Assembly: GCA_949297365.1 (NCBI GenBank) | Contig: CASFSL010000013.1 | Coordinates: 1 to 49,731, forward strand | Source: an uncultured Bacteroidales bacterium | GTDB taxonomy: Bacteria > Bacteroidota > Bacteroidia > Bacteroidales > UBA932 | Length of the DNA stretch: 49,731 bases | Reading direction: 5' to 3' | Part shown: positions 33,754 through 42,780 of the stretch, one piece after another | Position numbering within the stretch: the stretch's first letter is position 1 | How the letters are laid out: each line of letters opens with the position of its first letter | The notes under the pieces: generated by a model | Database searches by the model: none | What the model saw: the letters and a program-made list of their open reading frames with translations, nothing else | Told to the model about the DNA's origin: nothing | Position numbers and translations under genes: made by a program

Positions 33754-35268
33754 ATGACACGTATTATGAGAAAACATCAATACATCCTGCTGCTCGCTGC
33801 CGCAGCCACACTGGCCGCCGGATCATGCAAGGACAACAATAATACTCCGCAAGAGCTGCAGGAACTCACTCTAAACATAAACGGCGGAGACGACATCAAT
33901 GAAATCGGAGTCTATGCCACTGAGGGAAACACATTCTCCGGAACCAGATATCTGGACAATGCACGGTTTTCCAAGGACAACGGCCTCTTCTCCTCCACCG
34001 ATCCCGGTGCTGTTTTGAGCGACAACGGCCTTTTGGTCACAGCATATTATCCTTATACTCAGAACATCCTGCCTCCGGGCAGCGATATTGCCCAGGTAAA
34101 AACAGCCACTGACCAGTCCAACATCGGTGAATACCTCAACTCGGATTTCCTGGCCGGTACCGCCGTCATGGCTCCTGACTCCAGATCTCCGATAAGCCTG
34201 ACAGTAAACCGGCTGTTCGCCAAGGTCAATCTCATCCTAAAACCTGTCGGTCCCGGGACTGACTTAAGCGACGCTGTTGCACGCCTCACACTCAACAGTA
34301 CCGCTGACGTCAATTTCACCGCCTGCGAGGTGGAAAGTTCTTCTACGCCGGCTCAGATAATCCCCAGAGGTTCCTTCAATGTCAATAAGGATGGGGACTG
34401 GACTGGAGTATCCGTAATAACCGTCCCTCAAGACATTAAGGGTGATGCAGAGTTCATCACTCTTACCATGGGCGGTGAGAGCGGGACTTACTCCCTGGGA
34501 CAGGATCTGAGTATCGCTTCCGGCCAGGAATACGATATGGAAATAAGCATCACCCGAACGGCCGAGAAACTCATCGTGAGCATTGAAGTCTCAGAGAGTC
34601 CTTGGATCTCAGGTCTGAATATTGACTTCTCCATAGATGAAGAGATTGAGAAGATCGACTCACTGTCCGACTACGATGGGAACCGCTATGAAGTTGTCAA
34701 AGCCGGTCCTCAACTGTGGATGGCCTCCAACCTCAGAACCACCCACTACAACGACGGCACACCGATAACCCATATCTCAGACGCAGACCAGTGGGCAGTT
34801 GTCACTGATGAAGGAGCTTACTCGTTTTATAATGAGGATGAGGCTATGCGTGAGAAATACGGCCTGCTGTACAATTGGCACGCCTTGAAAACAGAAAAGC
34901 TGTGTCCCGAAGGATGGCACGTACCCACAATGGCCGAATACGAGATGCTGTTTGACTTCGCAGGAGGTATTGAATTTGCCGGTGAGGCAATGAAAAGCAC
35001 TTCCGGCTGGAGAAACTACCAAAACGAGGAACCCTCTGACATACAAGGATCCAATTCCAGCGGATTCAACGGAACGCCTGGCGGAGTAAGATATGCCGAC
35101 GGCTCATTTGCCAATGAAGGCCGCTACGGCTACTGGTGGACATCAACCGCTGAGAATGATTTTGAATCATTTGGAATATATCTCTATTACGGAGGAGCGG
35201 CGGCAAGCACCATTACTGAAAGCAACAGACTAGGCTATAACGTAAGATGTATTAAATATCAGGAATAA
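33754..35268 (+). CDS. Fimbrillin-like lipoprotein with C-terminal FISUMP domain (2 of 5)
   Basis: 504 residues; lipobox AAGSC. A second ATG at 33766 (MRKHQYILLLAAAATLAAGS) gives the cleaner signal peptide and may be the true start. The fimbrillin-like part has GGDDINEIGVYATEGNTFSG, VTAYYPYTQNILPPGSDIAQ, VNRLFAKVNLILKPVGPG and YDMEISITRTAEKLIV. The TKAS/TRAS-type motif of its neighbours is missing. The FISUMP domain spans about 302-504: GNRYEVVKAGPQLWMASNLR, TTHYNDGTPI, YGLLYNWHALKTEKLCPEGW, HVPTMAEYE, SSGFNGTPGG and GYNVRCIK. The gene starts 6 nt after copy 1 and ends 2 nt before copy 3. Confidence 0.8.
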   Translation: MTRIMRKHQYILLLAAAATLAAGSCKDNNNTPQELQELTLNINGGDDINEIGVYATEGNTFSGTRYLDNARFSKDNGLFSSTDPGAVLSDNGLLVTAYYPYTQNILPPGSDIAQVKTATDQSNIGEYLNSDFLAGTAVMAPDSRSPISLTVNRLFAKVNLILKPVGPGTDLSDAVARLTLNSTADVNFTACEVESSSTPAQIIPRGSFNVNKDGDWTGVSVITVPQDIKGDAEFITLTMGGESGTYSLGQDLSIASGQEYDMEISITRTAEKLIVSIEVSESPWISGLNIDFSIDEEIEKIDSLSDYDGNRYEVVKAGPQLWMASNLRTTHYNDGTPITHISDADQWAVVTDEGAYSFYNEDEAMREKYGLLYNWHALKTEKLCPEGWHVPTMAEYEMLFDFAGGIEFAGEAMKSTSGWRNYQNEEPSDIQGSNSSGFNGTPGGVRYADGSFANEGRYGYWWTSTAENDFESFGIYLYYGGAAASTITESNRLGYNVRCIKYQE

Positions 35269-35270
35269 TC

Positions 35271-36827
35271 ATGAAACCAAGAATATTATTTGCAGCTGCA
35301 GCCATCCTTTCGGTATGCTCCTGCACAAAAACAGACAACCGGCCCGGTCTTTCCGACACCAAAGCCCTGAATATTCCGGCAATGGAACAATCCGGCTTCT
35401 CTGACGGTGACGGCATAGGACTGTATCTGACTTACTCAGCTGCTGAAAACGGTTCTACACTTTCCGATGAGCGTTATCTGGACAATATCCTGTTCATCAA
35501 GACAGGAGATCAGTTCACATCGTCTCCGGCAGTTTATTATCCGGAAGATACCCGGGTCTTCAACAACATATACGCCTATTTCCCCTATCGGGAGAATTGT
35601 GTCCCTGCAGGCACTTCTGTCACTGAAGTCAGCGTAGCAGCCGATCAGTCGGTCTCTGACGGCTCTGATGACTTCCGTTACGCCATACTCCGCAACTATC
35701 AGCCGACAGAAGACATTACCGCCCTGGAGTTCAGACACGCATTCGCAAAGGTCAACATCGAGATCAAACCTGGCGGATATTATGACAACCTTGAGGACAT
35801 CCCCTCCGAACGGACAGTGACCGCCAGGAATATGATTATCTCCGGGAACTTCAACTTTGAGACTGAACAGACCACGCCCGGCACCGGCACGGAGGACATC
35901 ACCCCCGCCGGAGTGCTCGCGGCCAGCGGCTCTTCTCTCAAAGGCATGTATTTCATCATTCCTCCCCAGACCGTCGCTGCCGGTAACGAATTTCTGGTGT
36001 TTGACATGGGTGGAGATATTTTCAGGCTCAATGCACCCGAAGACCTTGTCTTTGCAGCGGGCACAGAAAATACTCTTACCATCACCCTCAACGCCGATTT
36101 TTCAGGCACTATCCTCAATGTGAACGTGGACATCGATGACTGGACAGAAGGGGGACAGACTGAATTTGACGAAGAAGAGATACTGCCTCCTTCCGGAAAA
36201 ACCGTAAGTGATGCCGACGGCAACATCTACGATATCATCAGGATAGGAAAACAGTTCTGGATGGGTTCCAGCCTGAGAACAACCAGCCTCAATGACGGGA
36301 CACCCATGACAGGCTGCACTGACACAGACTGGATATCCAATCTGGACAAAGCCTCTTATGCCGCCTACAACAATGATGACAGCGATGCAGAAACCTACGG
36401 CCTTCTCTACAACAGGACAGCCGTGGAAAGCGGACGTCTCTGCCCGGAAGGATGGCACGTACCGTCCTCAACCGATTGGGACGAATTGGGGAAAGCCCTC
36501 GGCGGCACAATGGATGATTACAACTCCTGGCTAGGCATCGGTCCGGCCATGAAATCTACGGACGCAGAAGCATGGAACGGCAAAGCCACAAATTCAAGCG
36601 GATTCAACGCCTGGCCTTCCGGATATGTCTACGTCTACACTGATGAGAGCGGAACCCAAAGCACCCGATACATCTACAGGGACGAGGCTGCATATTTCTG
36701 GAGCATGACAGCCGTATCCGGTGCGACTTCCTTCGTAAGGAGCCTCAGCACCTACTACGATGACCTGCTCAGATACCTGGCCAACAACGACAACGGTTAC
36801 GCAGTACGATGTGTTCACGATTTTTAA
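35271..36827 (+). CDS. Fimbrillin-like lipoprotein with C-terminal FISUMP domain (3 of 5)
   Basis: 518 residues; lipobox VCSC. Fimbrillin-like landmarks are SDTKALNIPAMEQSGFSDGD, GIGLYLTYSAAENGSTLSDE, NIYAYFPYRENCVPAGT, FRHAFAKVNIEIKPGGYYDN and IIPPQTVAAGNEFLVFDMGG. The linker VDIDDWTEGGQTEF leads into the FISUMP domain (about 310-518): GNIYDIIRIGKQFWMGSSLR, TTSLNDGTPM, YGLLYNRTAVESGRLCPEGW, HVPSSTDWDELGKALGG, SSGFNAWPSGYVYV and YAVRCVHDF. It starts 2 nt after copy 2, so translation is probably coupled. Role as for the other copies. Confidence 0.8.
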   Translation: MKPRILFAAAAILSVCSCTKTDNRPGLSDTKALNIPAMEQSGFSDGDGIGLYLTYSAAENGSTLSDERYLDNILFIKTGDQFTSSPAVYYPEDTRVFNNIYAYFPYRENCVPAGTSVTEVSVAADQSVSDGSDDFRYAILRNYQPTEDITALEFRHAFAKVNIEIKPGGYYDNLEDIPSERTVTARNMIISGNFNFETEQTTPGTGTEDITPAGVLAASGSSLKGMYFIIPPQTVAAGNEFLVFDMGGDIFRLNAPEDLVFAAGTENTLTITLNADFSGTILNVNVDIDDWTEGGQTEFDEEEILPPSGKTVSDADGNIYDIIRIGKQFWMGSSLRTTSLNDGTPMTGCTDTDWISNLDKASYAAYNNDDSDAETYGLLYNRTAVESGRLCPEGWHVPSSTDWDELGKALGGTMDDYNSWLGIGPAMKSTDAEAWNGKATNSSGFNAWPSGYVYVYTDESGTQSTRYIYRDEAAYFWSMTAVSGATSFVRSLSTYYDDLLRYLANNDNGYAVRCVHDF

Positions 36828-36839
36828 AATTTTGAAGTT

Positions 36840-38429
36840 ATGACTTACAATAGACCTATAATAGCAATCACCACCGTATGTGCCATTGCGGCAGTATCCT
36901 GCAGCAAAAGCGAGATGGAGAACCAGACTGCAGGATCACTGATACCCGTCAACATCACCGCCTCCATTGAAACGCAGACCCGCGCTTCCGGAGCATCTTT
37001 TGACGAAGGTGACATGATCGGCATGTACGCATTCCGTCACCTTGATGACGAGGAAGAAGCCATGATGGGTGTACGCCAGTTCGACAATACCCCACTTACA
37101 ATATCCGGCGGCGTTCCCAAGACCGATGCACCTTTGTACTTCCCGAAGTATGAGGAAAACACCGATTTCTATATGTACTACCCCTACAACGACACTCCTG
37201 TAGAGCAGGGCAGCACATACCAATGGATGCCGGCCTACGAAGACCAGAGCAGCGACGCGGCATTTCTGGCCTCCGATAAAATGGTCGCAAAAGTACTTGA
37301 CGTAAAGAAATCACCTGCCCCGATACACTTTCAGTTTAAAAGACTGATGAGCAAAATAGAATTTGAACTGACCGCAGGCGAAGGATACACTGACGAGAGT
37401 GTGGAAAAAGCCGAAGTCCTGTTGAAGAACATCAAGAACTCATGCGCCCTCAACCTTCTCACTATGGAGATGGAGTCTGTATCAACCCCTGTGGACATCA
37501 TTCCCCACGGCACATTTTCCTATGATTACTGGACGTGGACTATCTCGGGAGTTGAAGCCATCATCCCTCCCCAAAAAATGGAAGCGGGAACCAACATGTT
37601 CTTTATATCTTTAGGAGACAAAAAATTCCGTGGCACGATACCCGAGGACATAGTCTTTGAGGCCGGTAAGACATATACCTTCACAGTCACTCTCAACAGA
37701 GCCATTAACGGTGATGAGGTATCTGTCATGCCTGAGATTAACGACTGGACTGACGGCGGGACTCTTACCGGTGACGTCATAGAGATAGAGGACCCCGACG
37801 ATGATATCTCCTATGTGACAGACTATGACGGCAACGAGTACAACATAGTCACCATAGGTACACAGAAATGGCTGGGCTCCAACCTCAGGACTACCCGCTT
37901 CAATGACGGCACCGCAATATCCAACTTCACAGACCAGGCAGACTGGGATGCATGTGAGTCATCAGAGGAGCCCGCATGGTGCTATTACAACAATGATCCG
38001 GCCAAAGAAGAAAAGTACGGCATACTGTACAACTGGTTCGCAGCTGCTCATGGCAATATTTGTCCGGAAGGCTGGCATGTTCCCACCCGTGAGGAATGGA
38101 ACATCCTTGTACAGTTCCTCGGTGAGAACGGAGGAACCAAACTCAAAGCCACATCCGGATGGTATGACATTGACGGATTCACATATCCGTCCTATCAGGG
38201 CACAGATGACTACGGATTCACCGCCATTCCATGCGGCAACCGCAACGGCGGCAATGGTGAAGGGTTTGAGCGTATTGACCAATATTGTGAATGGTGGAGC
38301 CAGGATCAGGACCCTACATACTCTTACTCAGGTACTGTTTACTATCTTTACTCCAAGTATACTGACGTAAAGAACATAGCCCATTGGAAAGAGTTCGGAC
38401 ACGCAATACGATGCATTAAGGACAATTAA
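36840..38429 (+). CDS. Fimbrillin-like lipoprotein with C-terminal FISUMP domain (4 of 5)
   Basis: 529 residues; lipobox AVSC. This is the most typical of the set. The fimbrillin N-terminus reads TQTRASGASFDEGDMIGMYA, then YFPKYEENTDFYMYYPYNDT, FQFKRLMSKIEFELTAGEGY, IIPPQKMEAGTNMFFISLGD and YTFTVTLNRAINGDEVS. The MPEINDWTDGG linker is followed by a FISUMP domain (about 327-529): GNEYNIVTIGTQKWLGSNLR, TTRFNDGTAI, YGILYNWFAAAHGNICPEGW, HVPTREEWNILVQFLGENGG, YGFTAIPCGNRNGG and GHAIRCIKDN. The Arg in TRAS could be a trypsin-like maturation site by analogy with type V pilins; this is not shown by the sequence. Confidence 0.82.
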   Translation: MTYNRPIIAITTVCAIAAVSCSKSEMENQTAGSLIPVNITASIETQTRASGASFDEGDMIGMYAFRHLDDEEEAMMGVRQFDNTPLTISGGVPKTDAPLYFPKYEENTDFYMYYPYNDTPVEQGSTYQWMPAYEDQSSDAAFLASDKMVAKVLDVKKSPAPIHFQFKRLMSKIEFELTAGEGYTDESVEKAEVLLKNIKNSCALNLLTMEMESVSTPVDIIPHGTFSYDYWTWTISGVEAIIPPQKMEAGTNMFFISLGDKKFRGTIPEDIVFEAGKTYTFTVTLNRAINGDEVSVMPEINDWTDGGTLTGDVIEIEDPDDDISYVTDYDGNEYNIVTIGTQKWLGSNLRTTRFNDGTAISNFTDQADWDACESSEEPAWCYYNNDPAKEEKYGILYNWFAAAHGNICPEGWHVPTREEWNILVQFLGENGGTKLKATSGWYDIDGFTYPSYQGTDDYGFTAIPCGNRNGGNGEGFERIDQYCEWWSQDQDPTYSYSGTVYYLYSKYTDVKNIAHWKEFGHAIRCIKDN

Positions 38430-38444
38430 ATTAAAACTTTGAAA

Positions 38445-39329
38445 ATGAAACTCATACACACATTTAGCCTGTTTATGCCGGTGATTGCACTTACGGCAGT
38501 CTCCTGCAGCAGGGAGATTCCACAGGAAACTCCCGGGTTGATAACTGTAACAGCATCCATAGACAATTACGCCAAAGCCTCCGTTGTGGATTTTGAGGAA
38601 GGCGACAACATCGGTCTCTATATCTTCTCCCAGGAGGAGACTCTGGCCGAGAACATTATAGGCACCAAACAGTCCGACGGCTCCTTTGACATACAGCGTG
38701 TCTACTGGCCCGAATCCGGAAGTATAGATATCCTGGCTTACTACCCCTGGTATTCTTGGGGTACTGAGTACAATGATCCCCAGGTGATCTTCCATACCAT
38801 ATATGCAGACCAGAGCAATGCGCTTGACTTTGAATACAGCGACCTGATGACAGCCAGTGCGATTAATGTAACTGACACTGAAAGACCGGTTCATCTCGTT
38901 TTCAAACATGCCATGAGCCTTGTAGACATCAAGTTGATACCAGGAGAGGGACTGACACTGGAAGATCTGGAATACGCCAAAGTCACAATTCCATCCATGC
39001 CTACCCAGTGCTATGCCGACATCGTAACAGGCGAAATATCAGAGTACCCCTGGGGTCAGTCATCGGATATCACCCCGCACGGCAACAGTCCGGCTATTGT
39101 AAACGGCGAGTTGCCGCCTATGTCAGCCGTTCTTGTACCGCAGACCATCCCTGCAGGAACTGAGCTGTTGAAAATCTCCACCGGCAATATGGTGTCAGGT
39201 GTTGACAGTTACAGCTACATCACACCTGAGGACATTACCCTCGTAAGCGGCTACAGGTATCAGATGGAAATCACCCTTGTTCCCGCTTCTGTCTCTGCGA
39301 CCGCACGAATGAGTGTGTCTCCGAGATAA
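38445..39329 (+). CDS. Fimbrillin-like lipoprotein lacking FISUMP (5 of 5)
   Basis: 294 residues from ATG 38445 (a TTG at 38439 is a weaker start); lipobox AVSC. The fimbrillin-like part is complete up to its last strand: YAKASVVDFEEGDNIGLYIF, DGSFDIQRVYWPESGSIDIL, VFKHAMSLVDIKLIPGEGLT, VLVPQTIPAGTELLKISTGN and YRYQMEITLVPASV. It then stops at ATARMSVSPR, just where the other copies show the DWxxGG linker and FISUMP domain. It may be a naturally FISUMP-free subunit (shaft or anchor) or a truncated copy. Its stop codon touches the stop of the convergent CobW gene with no spacer. Confidence 0.75.
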   Translation: MKLIHTFSLFMPVIALTAVSCSREIPQETPGLITVTASIDNYAKASVVDFEEGDNIGLYIFSQEETLAENIIGTKQSDGSFDIQRVYWPESGSIDILAYYPWYSWGTEYNDPQVIFHTIYADQSNALDFEYSDLMTASAINVTDTERPVHLVFKHAMSLVDIKLIPGEGLTLEDLEYAKVTIPSMPTQCYADIVTGEISEYPWGQSSDITPHGNSPAIVNGELPPMSAVLVPQTIPAGTELLKISTGNMVSGVDSYSYITPEDITLVSGYRYQMEITLVPASVSATARMSVSPR

Positions 39330-40538
39330 TCAGAAATCCGCATCCAGAGCGATACAGAAGTCGAGATCCTTCTTTATCTGCTCTACGTCCATATGGCGGC
39401 CGATGAAGACTATCTTCTGCATCCGGTCGCCATAATATTCATCCCAGTCACGGGAGAAGCCGGGGTCGCTGGCCTTGAGTTGCTCCAACTCGTCCTCAGG
39501 GGCCGTGGCGTACCACTGACCGGCCTCCTTGAGCTGCTTCTGACGGCCTGCCTGCTCAAACATATAGGACATATCCGGGTCCTGAGTAAAGTAACAGATA
39601 CCCTTGGCCCTTATCACCCCTTCCGGCCAGTGCCGGGTGACGAAACTGTCAAATCTGTTGATATCAAAGGCCGGACGACGGTAATATACAAAGGTGCTCA
39701 CACCGTATTCCTCGGCCTCACCTTCCTCGTGATCATGATCGTGGTCATGATGATGGTGATGATGACCCTCATGTCCACGAGCCTCGGCCTCCTCTTCCTC
39801 AGTCGGAGTGGACTCGATGCCCTGAATCCAGCCGGCTGATGCCGCCACCTGATTGTAGCTGAACATCCGAGTATTGAGAATTGAATCCAGATCTATCCCG
39901 GCCCAGTCACATTCCATGATCCTGGCCGAAGGCTGTATCGCCCTGACAATCCTGCGGAGACGTTCCTGTTCCTCCGGAGTGACATCAGATACTTTATTGA
40001 TAAGGACGATGTTGCAGAATTCCATCTGCTGAACCAGCAGATTCTCGATATCTTCCTCTCCGAGATCCTTTTCGGTCAGACTGTCGCCGCAGGCAAACTC
40101 ATCCCGCATACGCAGAGCATCCACCACCGTCACTATACAGTCCAGACGGGGATAGCCGTACTCCTTGAGTCTCGGATCCACTCTCGGCATCGAGCATATC
40201 GTCCTGGCTATGGGCTCCGGCTCGCAGATACCGCTGGCCTCTATGACTATATAGTCGAACTTCCGGGACCGGACCAGTTCGAAGAGCTGTTCCATCAGGT
40301 CCGTCTTGAGCGTACAGCATATACATCCGTTCTGCAGGGCCACCAGGCTGTCGTCCTGCGTGCCCACCACACCGCCCTTCTGAATCAGGGCCGCATCTAT
40401 GTTGACCTCTCCCAGGTCATTGACTATCACCGCAAATCTTATCCCTTTCCCGTTGGAGAGAATCCTGTTCACCAACGTGGTCTTTCCGCTGCCCAGATAT
40501 CCCGTCAGGAGCAGCACCGGCGTATCCATTGCATTCAT
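39330..40538 (-). CDS. CobW/ZNG1-type GTPase metallochaperone with His-rich loop
   Basis: A 402-residue COG0523 G3E GTPase. Walker A/G1 is GYLGSGKTTL, the metal-binding motif GCICCTLK (CxCC) follows, then IVIEASGICEPEP and the G4 site INKVSD. A loop of ten His residues interleaved with Asp/Glu (GHEGHHHHHHDHDHDHEEG) joins the GTPase core to the CobW C-terminal domain (STFVYYRRPAFDINRFDSFV, GVIRAKGICYF). Such proteins deliver zinc or another metal to client enzymes. No Zur box was recognised upstream. It starts 18 nt after the GH3 gene stop, so it is probably co-transcribed with it; ATG 40529 is an alternative start. Confidence 0.9.
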   Translation of the reverse strand: MNAMDTPVLLLTGYLGSGKTTLVNRILSNGKGIRFAVIVNDLGEVNIDAALIQKGGVVGTQDDSLVALQNGCICCTLKTDLMEQLFELVRSRKFDYIVIEASGICEPEPIARTICSMPRVDPRLKEYGYPRLDCIVTVVDALRMRDEFACGDSLTEKDLGEEDIENLLVQQMEFCNIVLINKVSDVTPEEQERLRRIVRAIQPSARIMECDWAGIDLDSILNTRMFSYNQVAASAGWIQGIESTPTEEEEAEARGHEGHHHHHHDHDHDHEEGEAEEYGVSTFVYYRRPAFDINRFDSFVTRHWPEGVIRAKGICYFTQDPDMSYMFEQAGRQKQLKEAGQWYATAPEDELEQLKASDPGFSRDWDEYYGDRMQKIVFIGRHMDVEQIKKDLDFCIALDADF

Positions 40539-40556
40539 TTCCTTCTGTAATTTATC

Positions 40557-42110
40557 TTACCGGTCTACGGCATTCAATATCTGTTCCACAAACCTCCGAT
40601 CATTGCTCAGACGCGGTACCTTGTTCTGTCCTCCGGTCTTGCCGCGGCTATCCATCCAGCGGTAGAATGTTCCTGAAGGGACCGGCGTAAGTTCCAGCTT
40701 GGTCATCGTCACGTCCCCGCTGCGCTTGGCCTCATAGTCCGAGTTGCGCCGGCACAGTGCCGCGTCAAGAGCGTCCCTGAACCGCTCTAGTGCCTGGCAA
40801 TCGCGCACAGCCTCCTGACTTGCCGCAGAGAACTCCACCACCCACTGATGCGCCCCCTTGGCATGGCTCTCGTCCATAAAGACCGGAGCCACGGTATAGT
40901 CCGTCACCTCAACCCCGCACTCCCGGCAGGCCTCCGAAAGGGCCTCCTCGGCGTTATGTATCATCAGTTCCTCTCCAAACGCATTGATGTAGAGCTGTGT
41001 ACGTCCCGTTATAATGATTCTGTGCGGACAGAGAGAAGTGAATTCCACACAGTCCCCTATCAGATACCGCCACAGCCCGCTGTTGGTGGTTATCACCATC
41101 GCATATCTTACTCCGGTACGTACCTCTTCCACCGTATACACCTCCTCAGACTCCCCTGCCAGCACCTTCTCCAGCGATTTCATCGGAATGAACTCGAAGA
41201 ACACCCCGTTGTCCAGCGTAAGTGCCATACCCTTCTGCCCAGGGTCATCCTGCAGGGCAAAATACCCCTCCGAGGCGTTGTAATTCTCCAGATAATGCAT
41301 CCTGTCTGATGGAATCAGCCGGCGGTACCGTTCCCTGTACGGCTCGAAGCTGATGCCTCCGTGCATGAACAGTTCGAGATTGGGCCAGACATCGGTCAGA
41401 TACTGAGCGTTGTTGTACTCCAAAAGCCGTTCTATCATGATGAGGTTCCATGAAGGTACTCCGGAGAAATTGGTGACATTCTGCTTTGAGCACACCCGGC
41501 ATATATCTTCTATCTTCTGCCTGAAATCCGGCAGCATGGCGATATCCCGCGACGGGGTGCGGACGATCTCGGCCACGGACGGGCTGTTGCTCAGCAGGAT
41601 GGCCGAAAGGTCTCCGTTCCTGGCTCCCTTTCCTGAAAGCTCGTCCACCTTGACGCTGCCTCCTAGGGTAAGTGCTTTGCCGTTGAACAGACGCGAGTCG
41701 GGATAACGGCGGATATACGTGGCCAGCATGGTCTTGAAGCCACGGTAGTGACAGCCTGACAGATTGGCCGGAGTCACAGGGATATACTTGCTCTTGTCCG
41801 AACTCGTACCGCTGGACTTGGCGAACCAGCTGACCTTCTCGTTCCACAGCACGTAGTCCTCGCCACGGCGCAGACGCTCGATGTACGGTGCGAACTGATT
41901 GTACTCCCTCACCGGCACCCTGCGCACAAAATCCCTGTAATCCCTTATCTCCCCGAATCCGTGCTCATTACCGAAAGCAGTATCCCTACCGGCCTTGAGC
42001 AGAGACCGGAACACACCTTCCTGCACAGCCCCGGGATGCCCGCACCCCAGGTCGAAACTCCGCAGCAGCGGACTCAACGCCGCCATCACCACCCTATTGA
42101 TCACCGACAT
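40557..42110 (-). CDS. GH3-family (auxin-responsive-like) adenylating enzyme
   Basis: A 517-residue member of the GH3 branch of acyl-adenylate-forming enzymes. Motif 1, the ATP-binding loop, is SSGTSSDKSKYIPVT. Motif 2 includes ENYNASEGYFALQ, and motif 3 is in SGLWRYLIGDCVEFTS, followed by ITGRTQLYINAFGEELM. These are the same motifs used by plant GH3 enzymes to conjugate amino acids to carboxylic acids. Bacterial members are widespread in Bacteroidota, but their substrates are mostly unknown. The preceding DUF4276 gene ends 4 nt upstream and cobW starts 18 nt downstream, so all may share one message. Confidence 0.88.
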   Translation of the reverse strand: MSVINRVVMAALSPLLRSFDLGCGHPGAVQEGVFRSLLKAGRDTAFGNEHGFGEIRDYRDFVRRVPVREYNQFAPYIERLRRGEDYVLWNEKVSWFAKSSGTSSDKSKYIPVTPANLSGCHYRGFKTMLATYIRRYPDSRLFNGKALTLGGSVKVDELSGKGARNGDLSAILLSNSPSVAEIVRTPSRDIAMLPDFRQKIEDICRVCSKQNVTNFSGVPSWNLIMIERLLEYNNAQYLTDVWPNLELFMHGGISFEPYRERYRRLIPSDRMHYLENYNASEGYFALQDDPGQKGMALTLDNGVFFEFIPMKSLEKVLAGESEEVYTVEEVRTGVRYAMVITTNSGLWRYLIGDCVEFTSLCPHRIIITGRTQLYINAFGEELMIHNAEEALSEACRECGVEVTDYTVAPVFMDESHAKGAHQWVVEFSAASQEAVRDCQALERFRDALDAALCRRNSDYEAKRSGDVTMTKLELTPVPSGTFYRWMDSRGKTGGQNKVPRLSNDRRFVEQILNAVDR

Positions 42111-42114
42111 ATCA

Positions 42115-42780
42115 CTATTTAACAGCTTGTTTCAATTTCTCTACCCAAGCCCTGAAATGAGGACATCTTTCCAATACAGTGCCAATGCCCGTCTCCTTAA
42201 TAATACTGACACCATTCAGCACCTTATTGTATCCTGGTATCAATGCTTGCAGTCTCGCTGCCGGCGCAGTATCAGGACTATTGTCTATCTCTTCAGGATT
42301 AGGATATCCGGATATCACTTCCTTCAGCCCCTTATAATCCATCTCCGATCTTTCAAAAACCTCTTCAAAACCATTAAGTGAAGAGAATACCAATGCCTCA
42401 AACTCGTGCAACTGGATATAAGGGATCAGATTGTCAAATATCCGGGCCTGTGTTTTCTCAATATCTATTTTAAAAGCCTGCTCCAACATCTCCACCTGCT
42501 CAATGCGGGATGCAGCGGAAGAAGACTCTGCAAACCCAGGAAAATCAGACGGAAGACGATAAAAATCCACCATTGTGGTCACAACCGCATCCTGCTCATA
42601 AAGAGTGTTGACCACATCAGCACGGACATGAGCATACTTGGATATTCCCCCTCCCGAATGCTTGAGTTTAAAACACTGGATGCCATTATACAGACCAGAG
42701 GAATGAAAATACGGCTCAAGCACCTCCTTCACAAATCTCAGTTCCGAGTCTCCCTCCACTATAAACACCAGTCTTTTCAT
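42115..42780 (-). CDS. DUF4276 TOPRIM-like protein, second gene of an ATPase/TOPRIM pair
   Basis: A 221-residue DUF4276-family protein, a predicted TOPRIM-fold nuclease-like domain. Motif 1 is LVFIVEGDSE with Glu9. The second acidic site is TTMVDFYRLPSDFPG with Asp72 and Asp79, the spacing typical of the family. ARIFDNLIPYIQLHEFEALV and FPGFAESSSAASRIEQVEML also match the family layout. Its start overlaps the stop of the AAA ATPase gene by 4 nt (ATGA), so the two are translationally coupled. ATPase plus TOPRIM pairs of this type (OLD-like, AbiL- or PARIS-like) are often abortive-infection or phage-defence systems; function here is inferred. By eye it is more AT-rich than the flanking GH3 gene. 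Confidence 0.82.
   Translation of the reverse strand: MKRLVFIVEGDSELRFVKEVLEPYFHSSGLYNGIQCFKLKHSGGGISKYAHVRADVVNTLYEQDAVVTTMVDFYRLPSDFPGFAESSSAASRIEQVEMLEQAFKIDIEKTQARIFDNLIPYIQLHEFEALVFSSLNGFEEVFERSEMDYKGLKEVISGYPNPEEIDNSPDTAPAARLQALIPGYNKVLNGVSIIKETGIGTVLERCPHFRAWVEKLKQAVK

Noticed and set aside
30272-39329. SusC/SusD-type nutrient uptake locus
   Set aside because: No TonB-dependent receptor or SusD-like protein is present; the lipoproteins have fimbrillin and FISUMP parts instead.
39320-39345. Shared terminator between fimbrillin copy 5 and cobW
   Set aside because: The stops abut directly and no hairpin with a T-run is visible on either strand.
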